Shown: positions 53,236 through 62,482, counted from the stretch's first letter. The stretch: DNA of 64,000 nucleotides from WSZJ01 sp964590435 (GCA_964590435.1 CAZPWT010000039.1:62001-126000); one strand, 5' to 3'. A program made the numbers and translations. Notes: generated from the letters alone by a model not told the origin.

Positions 53236-55059
53236 CTAAGGCACGGTTGCCGTCGAAAGGAGATCGTCCGGCGTCCCCGCCGCGTCGTCGCCCCCGACGG
53301 TCCGGGCGAAGAAGTGCGTGCCGCCGGACGGGACGAGAATCCCGGAGCCCGAAAGCTTCAGCGGGCCGGGATGCGCCGGCGTCACCGCCGTCGCGCCGCC
53401 GATCCCTGAAACCAGGATGACCGTGTCGTCCGCGCTTCCCGCAACGCCATCGGCGCCCTCGCCGGCCAGGACCATCCCGCCGGGGGAGAGGGGAAGCGGA
53501 GCGAACGGCTGGAGAGCGGCCGTGGCGATGCTCGAGGAAACGGCCGCCCCTGTGAGTGCGGTGAACGCGACGAGGACGTCGTCCGAGGTCCCGATGAGGC
53601 CGTCGGCGCCGGAGCCGATCCGTGCGGCGGAATCCGCGGAAAGGACGGACAACCTGCCGGCCGCCCCTGCGGGCGGAAACGCCGAGGCGAGCAGGGTCGG
53701 GCCGACCGGCACGGGCGCCGAGAGAGCCGTGAACAGCGCCACCTGGTCGTCGGCCGTCCCGGTCAGCAGATCGACGCCGCGTACCGGGACAAGCGCGCTG
53801 TCGCTTCCGGGGGAAACGAGCTGTACCTCGGGGTCCGTTGAAATGGCGCCGGCCGGAAGAAAGACCGGGACGGGCGCGACGAACATGTTCTGCACGAGCA
53901 CGACGCCGTCGTCTGCCGTGCCCGGCGCGAGGTCGATCCCCGGGTGCGGCGCCACGGCCGAATTCGGCGCCACGAAGACGGGGATTCCCATGCGCCCCGG
54001 GAACGGCTTGAACGACACCAGGCCGATCCCGCCGAGGACACCGCCGATTCCCGTGATCCGCCCCAGGATGTCGTCGCCCGTCCCCTCGACGAAATCGCCC
54101 CCGGCCAGCATCAGCAGCACCGTCGTCGCATCGACCGGCACCACGATCCCGGGCGCATCGAACATGACCGACGGAAGCGTCGTCGACGTGAGCGTCAGCG
54201 TCCCGGTGCCGATCCCGTCCAGGACCACGAACTGGTCGTCGCCGTTCGTGATGAGGTCCGCGCCCCGCGTCACGTACACCGCGCGCGTCCCCACCATCAC
54301 CGGCCGCCGCCCCTCGCTCGCTTCCAGCCGCCCGACGACCAGCGAATCCGTCACCGCCGGGCTCGCACCCGAGATGCCGCCCACCTCGACCAGCGTGTCG
54401 TCCAGCGTCCCCAGGGTCAGGTCCGGCCCGTTCGTCATCACGAGCACCGTGTCCGAAACGCCCGTGACGACGGGAAGCGCGTGGTTGCCGGGCGTCACGG
54501 CGCCGATCGTGACGTGCACGAGCGACGGAACGCCGCCGCCGATTCCCGTCGCCACCGCGAGCGTGTCGTCCGCCGTTGCCCAGATCCCGTCGGGCCCGTC
54601 CGTCAGCAGCACGGCCCTTCCCGCCCCCGCGCTCACCGGCCCCAGCGCGCCGCCGAGCGGCGCCGCCGTCTCGCGCAGGACGATCCCCATGGAGTTGATG
54701 TCGAGAAGCGTCTCGGCGTAGACCTGCACGAATGTGTCGAGGGAGTCCGCATCCGCGAACGTCGAGATCGTCACGTTCCGCGTCGTGACGCCGGCGGGAA
54801 ACGTCACCGTGGCCGGCAGGGTCACGCGCGAGGTGTCGTTCGAGCTGAGCGCGACGTCCACCGCCGTATCCCACGGCCGGTCCAGCGTCAGCATCACCGT
54901 GAAGGTCGCTCCCTCGTTCACCGTCATCTGCGCCGCAGGCCAGTTCGCCTCCGGCCAGCCGCGATCGTCCCCGCCGTGCCCGTGCCGCCGATGATGCTTC
55001 CGGCACCCCGCTACCAGCAGCAGGGCGGTCAGCCCCGCAACTGCCAGAATGCGCTTCAT
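53236..55059 (-). CDS. Lipoprotein with Calx-beta-like domain and repeats (paralog 2)
   Basis: A 607-aa lipoprotein (MKRILAVAGLTALLLVAGC). A His/Arg-rich stretch (KHHRRHGHGG) follows the lipidated Cys. Then comes a Calx-beta-like domain (MTVNEGATFTVMLTLDRPWD) and about ten beta repeats with turns GPDGIWATADDTL, GPDLTLGTLDDTL, GADLITNGDDQF. The overall order matches the gene at 51349, indicating a tandem duplication. GGGAGG precedes the ATG. The His-rich segment could bind metal. Cell-envelope location; function unknown. Confidence 0.82.
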   Translation of the reverse strand: MKRILAVAGLTALLLVAGCRKHHRRHGHGGDDRGWPEANWPAAQMTVNEGATFTVMLTLDRPWDTAVDVALSSNDTSRVTLPATVTFPAGVTTRNVTISTFADADSLDTFVQVYAETLLDINSMGIVLRETAAPLGGALGPVSAGAGRAVLLTDGPDGIWATADDTLAVATGIGGGVPSLVHVTIGAVTPGNHALPVVTGVSDTVLVMTNGPDLTLGTLDDTLVEVGGISGASPAVTDSLVVGRLEASEGRRPVMVGTRAVYVTRGADLITNGDDQFVVLDGIGTGTLTLTSTTLPSVMFDAPGIVVPVDATTVLLMLAGGDFVEGTGDDILGRITGIGGVLGGIGLVSFKPFPGRMGIPVFVAPNSAVAPHPGIDLAPGTADDGVVLVQNMFVAPVPVFLPAGAISTDPEVQLVSPGSDSALVPVRGVDLLTGTADDQVALFTALSAPVPVGPTLLASAFPPAGAAGRLSVLSADSAARIGSGADGLIGTSDDVLVAFTALTGAAVSSSIATAALQPFAPLPLSPGGMVLAGEGADGVAGSADDTVILVSGIGGATAVTPAHPGPLKLSGSGILVPSGGTHFFARTVGGDDAAGTPDDLLSTATVP

Positions 55060-55112
55060 GCCCACCTCCCACGCAGCCCGCGCGCCGGGCCCCCCACGGT
55101 GCGGACGCGGGA

Positions 55113-55940
55113 TTATCGCTTCTCGAAGCGGTTTTTGAGCACCCCAATTCCGTCGATCCACGCTTCGGTGACGTCGCCGGGCTGGAGGAATCGCTTTTCG
55201 GGGCGGAACATGAGGACGCCGGCGGGGGTGCCGGTGGCGATGAGGTCGCCGGGCTCGAGGGGGTGGACGGCGGAGATGTAGGAGACGAGGGCGGGGGGCC
55301 CGAAGCACATGTCGGCGCAGCGGCCGTCCTGCATGGTCTTGCCGTTGAGGCGAAGGCCGAGCTTGAGTCTGGTCCAGTCGAGTTCGTCGGGGGTGACGAC
55401 AATGGGGCCGGTCGGGCAGAACGTGTCGAAGGACTTGCCGCGATAGAACTGCTTGTCGCCGGTCTGGGCTTCGCGCGAGGTGACGTCGTTGACGATGGTG
55501 AAGCCGAAGACATGCTCCTGCCAGCGTCCTTCGGTGATGTCGAGCCCGCCCTTGCCGATCACGATGCCGAGCTCGCACTCGAAGTCGACCTGGCCGGCGG
55601 TTGAAGGCATGCGCACGGTGTCGTCCGGGCCGATCACGATGTTCGACGCCTTGGAGAACAACATCGGCTTCTCGGGCGCCGGCTTGTTCTGCTCCGCCGC
55701 GTGGTCCTTGTAGTTCAGCCCGACCGCGACGATCTTCGGCGGACGCGGGACCGGCGCGGCGAACGTGAAAGGCGGTGGGACTTCCGGCCCCATCACGAAG
55801 ACCTCGTCTCCCGACATCAGGTACTCGCCGATGCTCGTGTACGGCGCTCCTGACTTCGACTGGACGTACCGCCACCGGTCTCCCTGCGCCCGGCACATCG
55901 CCGTCGACCCGTTCGCGAACTTCAGCGTCGCGTATCTCAT
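55113..55940 (-). CDS. Fumarylacetoacetate hydrolase (FAH) family protein
   Basis: A 275-aa enzyme of the FAH superfamily, which cleaves or decarboxylates beta-diketo acids in aromatic catabolism. The N-terminal domain is short. The catalytic part shows VGLNYKDHAAEQN, KPMLFSKASNIVIGPDD, the metal-binding VDFECELGIVIGKGG, GFTIVNDVTSREAQ, GKSFDTFCPTGP and LEPGDLIATGTPAGV. Metal ligands (Glu, Glu, Asp) are in place. The substrate cannot be read. The start overlaps the acpS stop by 4 bases (ATGA). Confidence 0.92.
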   Translation of the reverse strand: MRYATLKFANGSTAMCRAQGDRWRYVQSKSGAPYTSIGEYLMSGDEVFVMGPEVPPPFTFAAPVPRPPKIVAVGLNYKDHAAEQNKPAPEKPMLFSKASNIVIGPDDTVRMPSTAGQVDFECELGIVIGKGGLDITEGRWQEHVFGFTIVNDVTSREAQTGDKQFYRGKSFDTFCPTGPIVVTPDELDWTRLKLGLRLNGKTMQDGRCADMCFGPPALVSYISAVHPLEPGDLIATGTPAGVLMFRPEKRFLQPGDVTEAWIDGIGVLKNRFEKR

Positions 55941-56317
55941 GTCGTCTCCCCGATGACGTGCACCACGGCGAGGTCGCCGCTGTGCGTAATGCTCAGGTGG
56001 ACCCGCTTGATCCCCATCCGCTCCGCCCGCTGCGCTGCCTCGCCGTAAAGCTGGATGGACGGCGGCCCCCCCTTCCCGCGCCGGACCTCGATGTCCCGCC
56101 AGCGCACGCCGGCCGACCATCCCGTCCCCAGCATCTTCATCACGGCTTCCTTCGCCGCGAATCGCGCCGCGAACGACTGCGCCGGGCGCGCCTTCGACTC
56201 GCAATAGCGGACTTCGTCGGGGGTGAAGAGCCGGGCGTGCACGGTCGTGCCGCGGCGGGCGAGCAACGCCTCCATGCGGGAGATCTCGCAGATGTCGATG
56301 CCGGTGCCGATGATCAC
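55937..56317 (-). CDS. acpS: Holo-[acyl-carrier-protein] synthase
   Basis: A 126-aa phosphopantetheinyl transferase that loads acyl carrier protein for fatty-acid synthesis. Signatures: IIGTGIDICEISRME at the N-terminus with the Mg-binding Asp, FAARFAAKEAVMKMLGTG and HLSITHSGDLAVVHV. Normal length. Start GTG 56317, with a -10-like TACGAT six bases upstream (56324-56329, minus strand). The six bases are CCCCCC as at 29473, so a leaderless message is likely. Confidence 0.95.
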   Translation of the reverse strand: MIIGTGIDICEISRMEALLARRGTTVHARLFTPDEVRYCESKARPAQSFAARFAAKEAVMKMLGTGWSAGVRWRDIEVRRGKGGPPSIQLYGEAAQRAERMGIKRVHLSITHSGDLAVVHVIGETT

Positions 56318-56323
56318 GGGGGG

Positions 56324-56329
56324 ATCGTA
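56324..56329 (-). promoter_or_regulatory. -10-like element for leaderless acpS
   Basis: TACGAT followed by CCCCCC and the GTG start, the same arrangement as TACAAT-CCCCCC-GTG at 29473-29485. The -35 is weak (TTTCCC 17 bases upstream). Confidence 0.45.
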
Positions 56330-56406
56330 GCGGGCCTCGCAGGGCGGGGAAAGGGACGGATGTTTCGTCCCACGCCGGGCTCGCCGATTCCGTACACTTG
56401 CCAGCC

Positions 56407-57534
56407 ATGAAATCTGCCGCCCTCGCCTGCCTCCTCTGCCTCGGCGCCGGCCTCGCCGCCGGCGTGTGGCTGGAGCGCCGCCGCGCGGCCGCCGCATTGC
56501 CGTCCGCCGGGGCGGCGTCGAATCGCGCGGCCGGCGGGCTGGACGCGATCGAGCCGGAAGGGCCGCCGCGGGACCTCGACGCCGAGCTCAAGTCGGCGAA
56601 GGACCAGGTGAGGGCGCTGAACTCCGAAGTGGCGTCGTTGAAAGGCGCGCAGGCGGCGCCGCTGGACCCGGCGAGCGTCGCGGCGCGGGTCGCCGACCTG
56701 CGAGCGAAAATCCCCGAGCTGGTCGAGAAGAAGGACGGGGCGGCGCTTCTCGCGCTCATGAAGGATCTCGCCGCGCTCGGCCCCGAGGGGTACCGGGACG
56801 CGATGGACATCGCGGAAATTTTCCGGAAGGAATTCGGGAACGGGAACGAGGCGTTCGGGCTGGACAAGGTGCAGTTCAACAAGGCGTGGAGCGGCACGAT
56901 GGTGCCGCTCATGACGTGGGCGCTGGCCAATGCGGGCGACGCTTCGCCGTGGTTCCGGGCGAAATCCGTGCACATGCTGTACTGGGTGAGCGACGTCGAC
57001 GCGGCGCCGATCTTCCTCGACGCGATCGCGAAGGAAAAGGACGCCGCGGTGGCGCAGGCGCTGGCGGGGTACCTTGCGCACCTCGCGAAGCCCGAGATGG
57101 TCGACGACCTGCAGGCCGCCATCCGGCTGCACGAGGGCCGGGAAAAGACCTACCAGCCGATGGTCCAGGCGCTCGTCGACCTCCATACTCCCGAAAGCGG
57201 CGCCGCCCTCCGCGACCTCCAGTACGGCGCCCCTCCCGCTCTCGCCGCGGCCCTTCAGCTCGCGGTCATCGAGCACTCGCCCCCGGCGCCCGGGATCATG
57301 ATCACCGGGACGCAGCAGAAGTCGCAGGCGCAGAAGGTCGGGCTGCAGAAGGGCGACATCATCGTGTCGTACGACGGGACGGAAGTGAAGTCGCTGGACC
57401 AGCTGCGCAAGGCGGTGCAGGCGAAGCCGGACAAGGAGCTGGTCCCGGTGATGATCAACCGCGGCGGGACGCTGGTGCCGGTGCAGCTCACCGGGGACTG
57501 GATCGGCATTGACGGGAAGTTCGTGAAGCCTTGA
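56407..57534 (+). CDS. Exported PDZ-domain protein (paralog 1)
   Basis: A 375-aa protein. An N-terminal signal/anchor (KSAALACLLCLGAGLAAGVW) is followed by a short coiled coil (about 55-80), an alpha-helical HEAT-like middle (AKEKDAAVAQALAGYLAHL) and a C-terminal PDZ domain. The PDZ reads AQKVGLQKGDIIVSYDGTEV and LRKAVQAKPDKELVPVMI. No protease domain is present, so it is likely a peptide-binding scaffold in the envelope. TACACT (56393-56398) lies 8 bases before the ATG. A paralog follows directly. Confidence 0.83.
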   Translation: MKSAALACLLCLGAGLAAGVWLERRRAAAALPSAGAASNRAAGGLDAIEPEGPPRDLDAELKSAKDQVRALNSEVASLKGAQAAPLDPASVAARVADLRAKIPELVEKKDGAALLALMKDLAALGPEGYRDAMDIAEIFRKEFGNGNEAFGLDKVQFNKAWSGTMVPLMTWALANAGDASPWFRAKSVHMLYWVSDVDAAPIFLDAIAKEKDAAVAQALAGYLAHLAKPEMVDDLQAAIRLHEGREKTYQPMVQALVDLHTPESGAALRDLQYGAPPALAAALQLAVIEHSPPAPGIMITGTQQKSQAQKVGLQKGDIIVSYDGTEVKSLDQLRKAVQAKPDKELVPVMINRGGTLVPVQLTGDWIGIDGKFVKP

Positions 57535-57606
57535 AGTGCGGCCCCGCGAAAGATTCGCGGTGCGGCTTACCTTATTGAGCACCATCGTTTTCAAGAGGCC
57601 CTCGAG

Positions 57607-58767
57607 ATGAAGATCGCCCTTCCCGTCGCCCTGCTGGCGTTCGTGCTCGGGTCCGTGGCCGGCGTGCTGTTCGAGCGCCGGAAGCACGACGATGTGACGC
57701 CGCCCGCCGCGGGCGCGCCGTCCGGGGAGACGGCGGCGAAGGCGGCCGATCCCGAGGCCGAGAAGCGCGCCGCGGAGGCGGAGAAGAAGGCCGCGGACGT
57801 TGCGGCCGAGCTGACGAAGGCGAAGGAGAAGATCGCGAAGCTCGAGGCGGCGGCGCCGGCGAAGACGGGGAAGGACGGGAAGAAGGTGCTGACGCCGGAG
57901 GAGGCGAAAGCGCGGATGGAGGAGCTGAAGGCGCGGATCCCGGACCTGGTGGCGAAGAAGGACGGGAAGGCGCTGGTGAAGCTGATGCAGGACCTGGCGG
58001 AGCTGGGCGAGGTCGGCTACATGGCGGCGATCGAGGTGAGCGGGATCATCTCGGCGGACGTGGAGGGCGGGAAGAACGAGCTGGGGCTGTCGCGGAACGA
58101 GTTCTACATGGCGTTCAGCGGGCCGATGCTCCCGGTGATGGTGTGGGGGCTGCAGAAGGGCGACGAGATCCCGGCGGGGTTCCGGGCCGGCGCCGCCTAC
58201 GCGCTGCCGTGGCACCCGGAACTGGAGCCGGGGAAGCTGTTCCTGGAGACGCTGAAGACGGAGAAGAACGCCGACGTGGCGCGGGCGCTGGCGGACAACC
58301 TGGACGGGATCGCGAAGGCCGGCATGGAGGGGGACCTCGCGGGGCTGGTGCCGAACTACGCCGAGAACCCGCGCATCCTGTCGTCGCTGATGGATTCGCT
58401 CGTGAAGATCGGGTCGGACGAAGCGATCGCGTCGCTCGACGGCTTCTCCCGGAGCGCCAGCGACACCGTGCGCGCCGAGGCCGAGGTTGCGCTGATCGCG
58501 GTGCGGCCGCCGGCGGAGGGGATCCTGATCACGATGACCGTGCCGAATTCGCAGGCCGAGAACGTGGGGATCAAGCGCGGCGACATCATCACGTCGTACA
58601 ACGGCCAGACGGTGACGGACTTCGATGCGCTGCGCGAGCATATGAAATCGGTCCCGGCCGGACAGGTCGTGACCGTGACCGTGAACCGCAAGGGCGAGAT
58701 CATCCCGCTCCAGATCAAGGGCGGCGCGAAGATCGGGATCGACGGGAAGGACGTCAAGCCGAAATAA
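57607..58767 (+). CDS. Exported PDZ-domain protein (paralog 2)
   Basis: A 386-aa paralog of the preceding gene with the same order. Signal/anchor (MKIALPVALLAFVLGSVAG), an Ala/Lys/Glu coiled coil (about 45-90), a helical region (ADVARALADNLDGIAKAGM) and a C-terminal PDZ (AENVGIKRGDIITSYNGQTV). Both proteins keep RIPDLVxKKDGxAL-like segments (RAKIPELVEKKDGAALLALM in part versus RIPDLVAKKDGKALVKLM). Tandem duplication is the simplest origin; the two may form hetero-oligomers. Confidence 0.83.
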   Translation: MKIALPVALLAFVLGSVAGVLFERRKHDDVTPPAAGAPSGETAAKAADPEAEKRAAEAEKKAADVAAELTKAKEKIAKLEAAAPAKTGKDGKKVLTPEEAKARMEELKARIPDLVAKKDGKALVKLMQDLAELGEVGYMAAIEVSGIISADVEGGKNELGLSRNEFYMAFSGPMLPVMVWGLQKGDEIPAGFRAGAAYALPWHPELEPGKLFLETLKTEKNADVARALADNLDGIAKAGMEGDLAGLVPNYAENPRILSSLMDSLVKIGSDEAIASLDGFSRSASDTVRAEAEVALIAVRPPAEGILITMTVPNSQAENVGIKRGDIITSYNGQTVTDFDALREHMKSVPAGQVVTVTVNRKGEIIPLQIKGGAKIGIDGKDVKPK

Positions 58768-58807
58768 AAAGATCGGCATTTGGGTTCCGGTTTCCGCCGT
58801 TTGGCCC

Positions 58808-59629
58808 TTGAATGGCCCCGTGCTCGCCAGCAACCGCGCTTTCCGGGGCTTCTTCCACTTCCAGACGAAGGACGGCTCCTACTACGCCGCCGCCATCGCG
58901 TTCTACCTCCTGTTCGCGATGACCCCCTTCCTGCTCCTCACCCTCGCGATCGCCGCGCTCTTCACCTCCACCTCCTCCGGCTATCTCGACGTCTTCAACG
59001 CCTTCTTCAAGGCCAACTTCCCCCAGGGCTCCGAGCCGCTCCGGAACGCCCTCCTCGGCGTCTTTGAGAACCGCAGCCGCCTCGGGATCGTGAGCCTCGT
59101 GTGGCTCTTCCTCGTCGCCCGCAAGCTGATGGGCGCGATCGAGAAGGGGCTGAACACGATGATGGAGATCGAGAAGCCGCGGTCCGGCGTGCTGTCCACG
59201 CTCGCCTCAATCGCGCTCATCTTCTTCGCGTCCGTGCTCATGCTCGCCAGCTCCCTCGCGATGGTCGCCGTCGATTTTGCCTCCGGCATCGAGGTCTCCT
59301 TCCTCGGCGGGACCGCCACTACCATCGCAGGGATCGTCCTCAAGGCGCTCTTCAGCGGCGCCGTGTCGATCGCGCTGTTCTACGGCATTTACCGGCTCGC
59401 GCCGTCCAAGGGGCTGCCCTCGCGCGATGCCTTCCTGGCCTCCGCGTTCGCGACGGTGATGTGGCTGTCGGCGCGCCACGTATTCGTCTGGTTCGCGTCG
59501 CGGCAGCTCGCGAAGTACGAGTGGATGTACTCCTCGTTCGCGACGTTCCTCTGGGCCCTGCTCTGGGCCTACATGTTCGGCGTCGCACTGCTGATGGGGG
59601 CGTGCATGGTGGGGAAGAGGGCGGCGTGA
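58808..59629 (+). CDS. YihY/BrkB-family membrane protein
   Basis: A 273-aa integral membrane protein with six helices. Family pattern: DGSYYAAAIAFYLLFAMTPF near the N-terminus, LVWLFLVARKLMGAIEKGLN, helix pair SIALIFFASVLMLASSLAMV, and the final WALLWAYMFGVALLMGAC. Function is not firmly established for the family (once misnamed RNase BN). Start TTG 58808; an in-frame GTG at 58820 is possible. Confidence 0.85.
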   Translation: MNGPVLASNRAFRGFFHFQTKDGSYYAAAIAFYLLFAMTPFLLLTLAIAALFTSTSSGYLDVFNAFFKANFPQGSEPLRNALLGVFENRSRLGIVSLVWLFLVARKLMGAIEKGLNTMMEIEKPRSGVLSTLASIALIFFASVLMLASSLAMVAVDFASGIEVSFLGGTATTIAGIVLKALFSGAVSIALFYGIYRLAPSKGLPSRDAFLASAFATVMWLSARHVFVWFASRQLAKYEWMYSSFATFLWALLWAYMFGVALLMGACMVGKRAA

Positions 59630-59745
59630 TTCGGTAAGGAATTCGCGGATGAAGCGGATGACGCGGGAAGGGCCGCGGATGAAGGGTTTCCTGAAACGGG
59701 CCGCGTTGTAAACCCGTGCCCAATCGGGGAAAATGAAGTTTCGCC

Positions 59746-60168
59746 ATGGCCACGCCCCCGCCCCGCATCTGCACCTGCTTCGGCTTCACTGCCGCGGACA
59801 TCGAGCGCTTTGCCCTCGAGCGCGGGCTCGCCGGCGTCGACGAGCTCGGCGACGCGACCCGCGCCGGCACGGGCTGCCGCACCTGCGTCCCGGACCTGGA
59901 GAAGATCCTCGAAGCGCTCTGGAAGGTCCACCCGAAGCCCGCGGTCAGGCCCGCCACCCCCGCGACCATCGTCCGCGACGCCATCCGACCCTTCCTCCAA
60001 AAGGCCCCCTGGGAGCTCCACCTCATCGACGTCGACGGCCCGACCGTCCGCATCCGCGCCGTCCCCCGCGGCGACGCCTGCTCCACCGGCGAAGACACCC
60101 TTCGCCAGTTCGTCGAAAATCGGCTAAAAGAGATGTACCGCCCGGACGCCGCGGTGGTGTTCGTATGA
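59746..60168 (+). CDS. BFD-type [2Fe-2S] domain fused to a degenerate Nfu-like domain
   Basis: A 140-aa protein likely to work with the cysteine desulfurase downstream. Residues 1-60 carry four Cys in the BFD/NifU-central pattern (CTCF at 9-12 and GTGCRTC near 42-48) that bind a [2Fe-2S] cluster. Residues about 73-140 resemble the NifU/Nfu C-terminal domain (WELHLIDVDGPTVRIRAV, DTLRQFVENRLKEMY), but only one Cys of the Nfu CxxC remains (GDACSTG). The IscU-like scaffold of NifU is missing. It overlaps the nifS-like start by 4 bases. Confidence 0.75.
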   Translation: MATPPPRICTCFGFTAADIERFALERGLAGVDELGDATRAGTGCRTCVPDLEKILEALWKVHPKPAVRPATPATIVRDAIRPFLQKAPWELHLIDVDGPTVRIRAVPRGDACSTGEDTLRQFVENRLKEMYRPDAAVVFV

Positions 60169-61328
60169 AAACCGTCTACCTCGACAACAACGCGACGACA
60201 CGGCTGCGCCCTGAAGCGCTGGCGGCGATGACTCCGTACCTGACGGAGCTGTACGGGAACCCTTCGAGCCTGCACGTCTTCGGCAGCCAGGTGGGGCGGG
60301 CTCTCGACACGGCACGGGAGCAGGTCGCGGCGCTGATCGGCGCGCGGTCGCAGGACATCGTGTTCACGGGAAGCGGCACGGAGGGGAACAACACGGCGCT
60401 GCGCGGGTTCTGCGATGCGGCGCCGGAGAAGAAGCACATCGTCACGAGCCCGGTGGAGCATCCGTGCGTCCGCGAAGTCTGCGCGTGGCTGAAGGCGCGC
60501 GGCTACACGGTGACCGAGGTGCCGGTGCGCGGCGACGGGACGATGGAGATCGCGGCGTGGAAGGACGCGCTGCGCGACGACACGGCGGTCGCGACCGCGA
60601 TGGCGGCGAACAACGAGACGGGCGTGCTGTTCCCGTACGCCGAGATGGCCGCGGCCTGCGCGGAGCGGGGAATCCCGTTCCACTGCGACGGCGTGCAGGC
60701 GGCGGGAAAAGTCCCCGTGAACGTGAAGGACGCGCCCGTCAGCTCCATGACCCTCGCCGCCCACAAGTTCGGCGGCCCCAAGGGCGTCGGCGCGCTCTAC
60801 GTCCGCCGCAATTCTCGGATGAAGCCTTTGCTGCTGGGCGGCCACCAGGAAAAGGGCCGCCGCGCGGGAACCGAAAACGTCGCCGGCATCGTCGGCGCCG
60901 GCGCCGCCGCCGACTTCGCGCTGCGATCCCTTCCCCTCGAGGAAACCCAGGTCCGTCCGCTGCGCGACCGCCTCGAGGCCCTCGTCCTCGAGCGCGTCCC
61001 CGGCGCGGCCCGCAACGGCCACAAGGACCTCCGCGTCCCCAACACCGCCAACCTCGGCTTCCAGTACGTCGAGGGCGAGGCCGTCCTCCTCATCCTCTCC
61101 CAGTTCGGCGTGTGCGTGTCCATCGGCAGCGCCTGCTCGAGCGGCTCGACCGAACCGTCGCACGTCCTCCGCGCGATGCAGGTCCCCCAGACGCACATCT
61201 TCGGCTCGCTCCGCTTCTCGCTGGGCCTCGACACCACTCTCGACGACATCGACTACACCGCCGCGAAAACCGCCGAGGCCGTGGAGAAGCTGCGCAAGGT
61301 CGCGGGAAAGGAACAGGCGAAACGATGA
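60165..61328 (+). CDS. nifS: Cysteine desulfurase (NifS/IscS class)
   Basis: A 387-aa PLP enzyme that takes sulfur from cysteine for Fe-S cluster assembly; relatives can also release selenium from selenocysteine. MKTVYLDNNATTRLRPEALA at the start, SGTEGNNTAL, HCDGVQAAGKVPV, the PLP Lys in AAHKFGGPKGVGALY, RAGTENV, and the sulfur-accepting Cys in IGSACSSGS. All key residues are present. It is coupled to the BFD/Nfu-like gene upstream and the lipoprotein downstream, both by 4-base overlaps. Confidence 0.94.
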   Translation: MKTVYLDNNATTRLRPEALAAMTPYLTELYGNPSSLHVFGSQVGRALDTAREQVAALIGARSQDIVFTGSGTEGNNTALRGFCDAAPEKKHIVTSPVEHPCVREVCAWLKARGYTVTEVPVRGDGTMEIAAWKDALRDDTAVATAMAANNETGVLFPYAEMAAACAERGIPFHCDGVQAAGKVPVNVKDAPVSSMTLAAHKFGGPKGVGALYVRRNSRMKPLLLGGHQEKGRRAGTENVAGIVGAGAAADFALRSLPLEETQVRPLRDRLEALVLERVPGAARNGHKDLRVPNTANLGFQYVEGEAVLLILSQFGVCVSIGSACSSGSTEPSHVLRAMQVPQTHIFGSLRFSLGLDTTLDDIDYTAAKTAEAVEKLRKVAGKEQAKR

Positions 61329-61720
61329 AGCGCTTCATTCCGCTGGCTGCGCTCTTGCTGGCCGCATGCGCGGACCAGCACGTGCTGATCAATCACCATT
61401 TCCGCAAGGACGGGTACGAGGTGAGCGGGATTCACGGGAAGTGGGTGTGGAACGAGCTGAAGCGGACGGCGACGCTGACGACGGGGGAGGGGTTCGAGGC
61501 ACGCGTGCTGGTGGACAAGGACGGGGATTTCGCGGTGGACGCGATCACGTACCGGAACGACACGTACACGCGGGGGCAGGAAGGGTCGAAGGAGCTTTTC
61601 GGCGACGCCGATTCGGACTTCGACGTGGCGCGCCGGCGGTACGACATCGACGCGATGGACAAGGAGTGGAAGGAAATGCCGCCGGACGAGAAAGCGCGGC
61701 GCCAGGACTACTACAAGTAG
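61325..61720 (+). CDS. Small lipoprotein, 131 aa
   Basis: Unknown function. MKRFIPLAALLLAAC gives a signal with lipobox; the mature protein is acidic and polar with several Trp and Tyr (HGKWVWNELKRTATLTTGEG) and a charged C-terminus. The ATG overlaps the cysteine desulfurase TGA by 4 bases, so it is made from the same message although it is exported. Confidence 0.8.
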   Translation: MKRFIPLAALLLAACADQHVLINHHFRKDGYEVSGIHGKWVWNELKRTATLTTGEGFEARVLVDKDGDFAVDAITYRNDTYTRGQEGSKELFGDADSDFDVARRRYDIDAMDKEWKEMPPDEKARRQDYYK

Positions 61721-61762
61721 CGGTTTCCTGAGTCGTGCGGCGGCCGGGGGAGCAGCGGCGGG

Positions 61763-62482
61763 ATGTCGACCCCACTTGATGCGATCGGATTTCCGACCCG
61801 GGGGCTCTCGCCGGACGCGCTGGCGGCGCGGCTGGCGGAGTGGGTGCGCTGGCCGATCGAGCGGGGAAGCGCGGCGGAGCTGGAGCGCGGGGGGCGCCGG
61901 CTGCGGGTGCACGCGCTGGAGGTGGGGGGCGGCGCGCGGCTGGTGACGGTGGTGGAGCTGAAGAAACGCCACTTCCTGCCGGGGGAGCCGATCGTCTGCT
62001 TTTTCCCGGCGTTCGGCGGCGGCGCGTCGCGGGAGCTGGCGGTGGAGGACGTGGTCGCGGCCGCGTGCCCGTTCGAGCCGTTCGGGATCGTGCTGTCGCC
62101 GGACCGGCTGCGGTTTCGGATCGGGAACCCGTTCGAGTCCGACGTCGTGCCCGGGACGCGCGTCGCCGCGTCGCTCGCGCTTCTCGCAGGCCGGATCGAG
62201 CCGGCGACGGAGGGGACGCGGCCGATGATCGCGGCCACGCAGCTCGTGGCGCAGGACATGGAGATGTCCCACGACGTGTTCACGGTCGCGGGGCGCGTGG
62301 AGCGCGTGGCGGAATTCACGAACGCGGCGACGGGCGAAGCGTGCCGGGTCTTCGGCGTGGCGACGCCGACCGGCGTGGTCGACGTGGTCGTCCGGTCGCG
62401 GGACGCGCGGGGAGCACCCGCGATCGGCGAACTCGCAATCGCCGAGGGAGAGTTCGTCGCGGACGTGCGGGGGATCGCGTGA
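61763..62482 (+). CDS. Hypothetical protein, 239 aa
   Basis: I do not recognise it. It has no signal peptide or membrane helix, so it is probably cytoplasmic. Predicted mixed alpha/beta with segments IVCFFPAFGGGASRELAVED, RVERVAEFTNAATGEACRVF and GVVDVVVRSRDA. The latter part looks like a beta-barrel. Its stop overlaps the site-2 protease start (GTGA), suggesting a functional link. Confidence 0.75.
   Translation: MSTPLDAIGFPTRGLSPDALAARLAEWVRWPIERGSAAELERGGRRLRVHALEVGGGARLVTVVELKKRHFLPGEPIVCFFPAFGGGASRELAVEDVVAAACPFEPFGIVLSPDRLRFRIGNPFESDVVPGTRVAASLALLAGRIEPATEGTRPMIAATQLVAQDMEMSHDVFTVAGRVERVAEFTNAATGEACRVFGVATPTGVVDVVVRSRDARGAPAIGELAIAEGEFVADVRGIA

Noticed and set aside
57540..57575. Hairpin CCGCGAA/TTCGCGG after the first PDZ gene as a terminator
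   Set aside because: The stem is short and not followed by a T-run, so it is not annotated.
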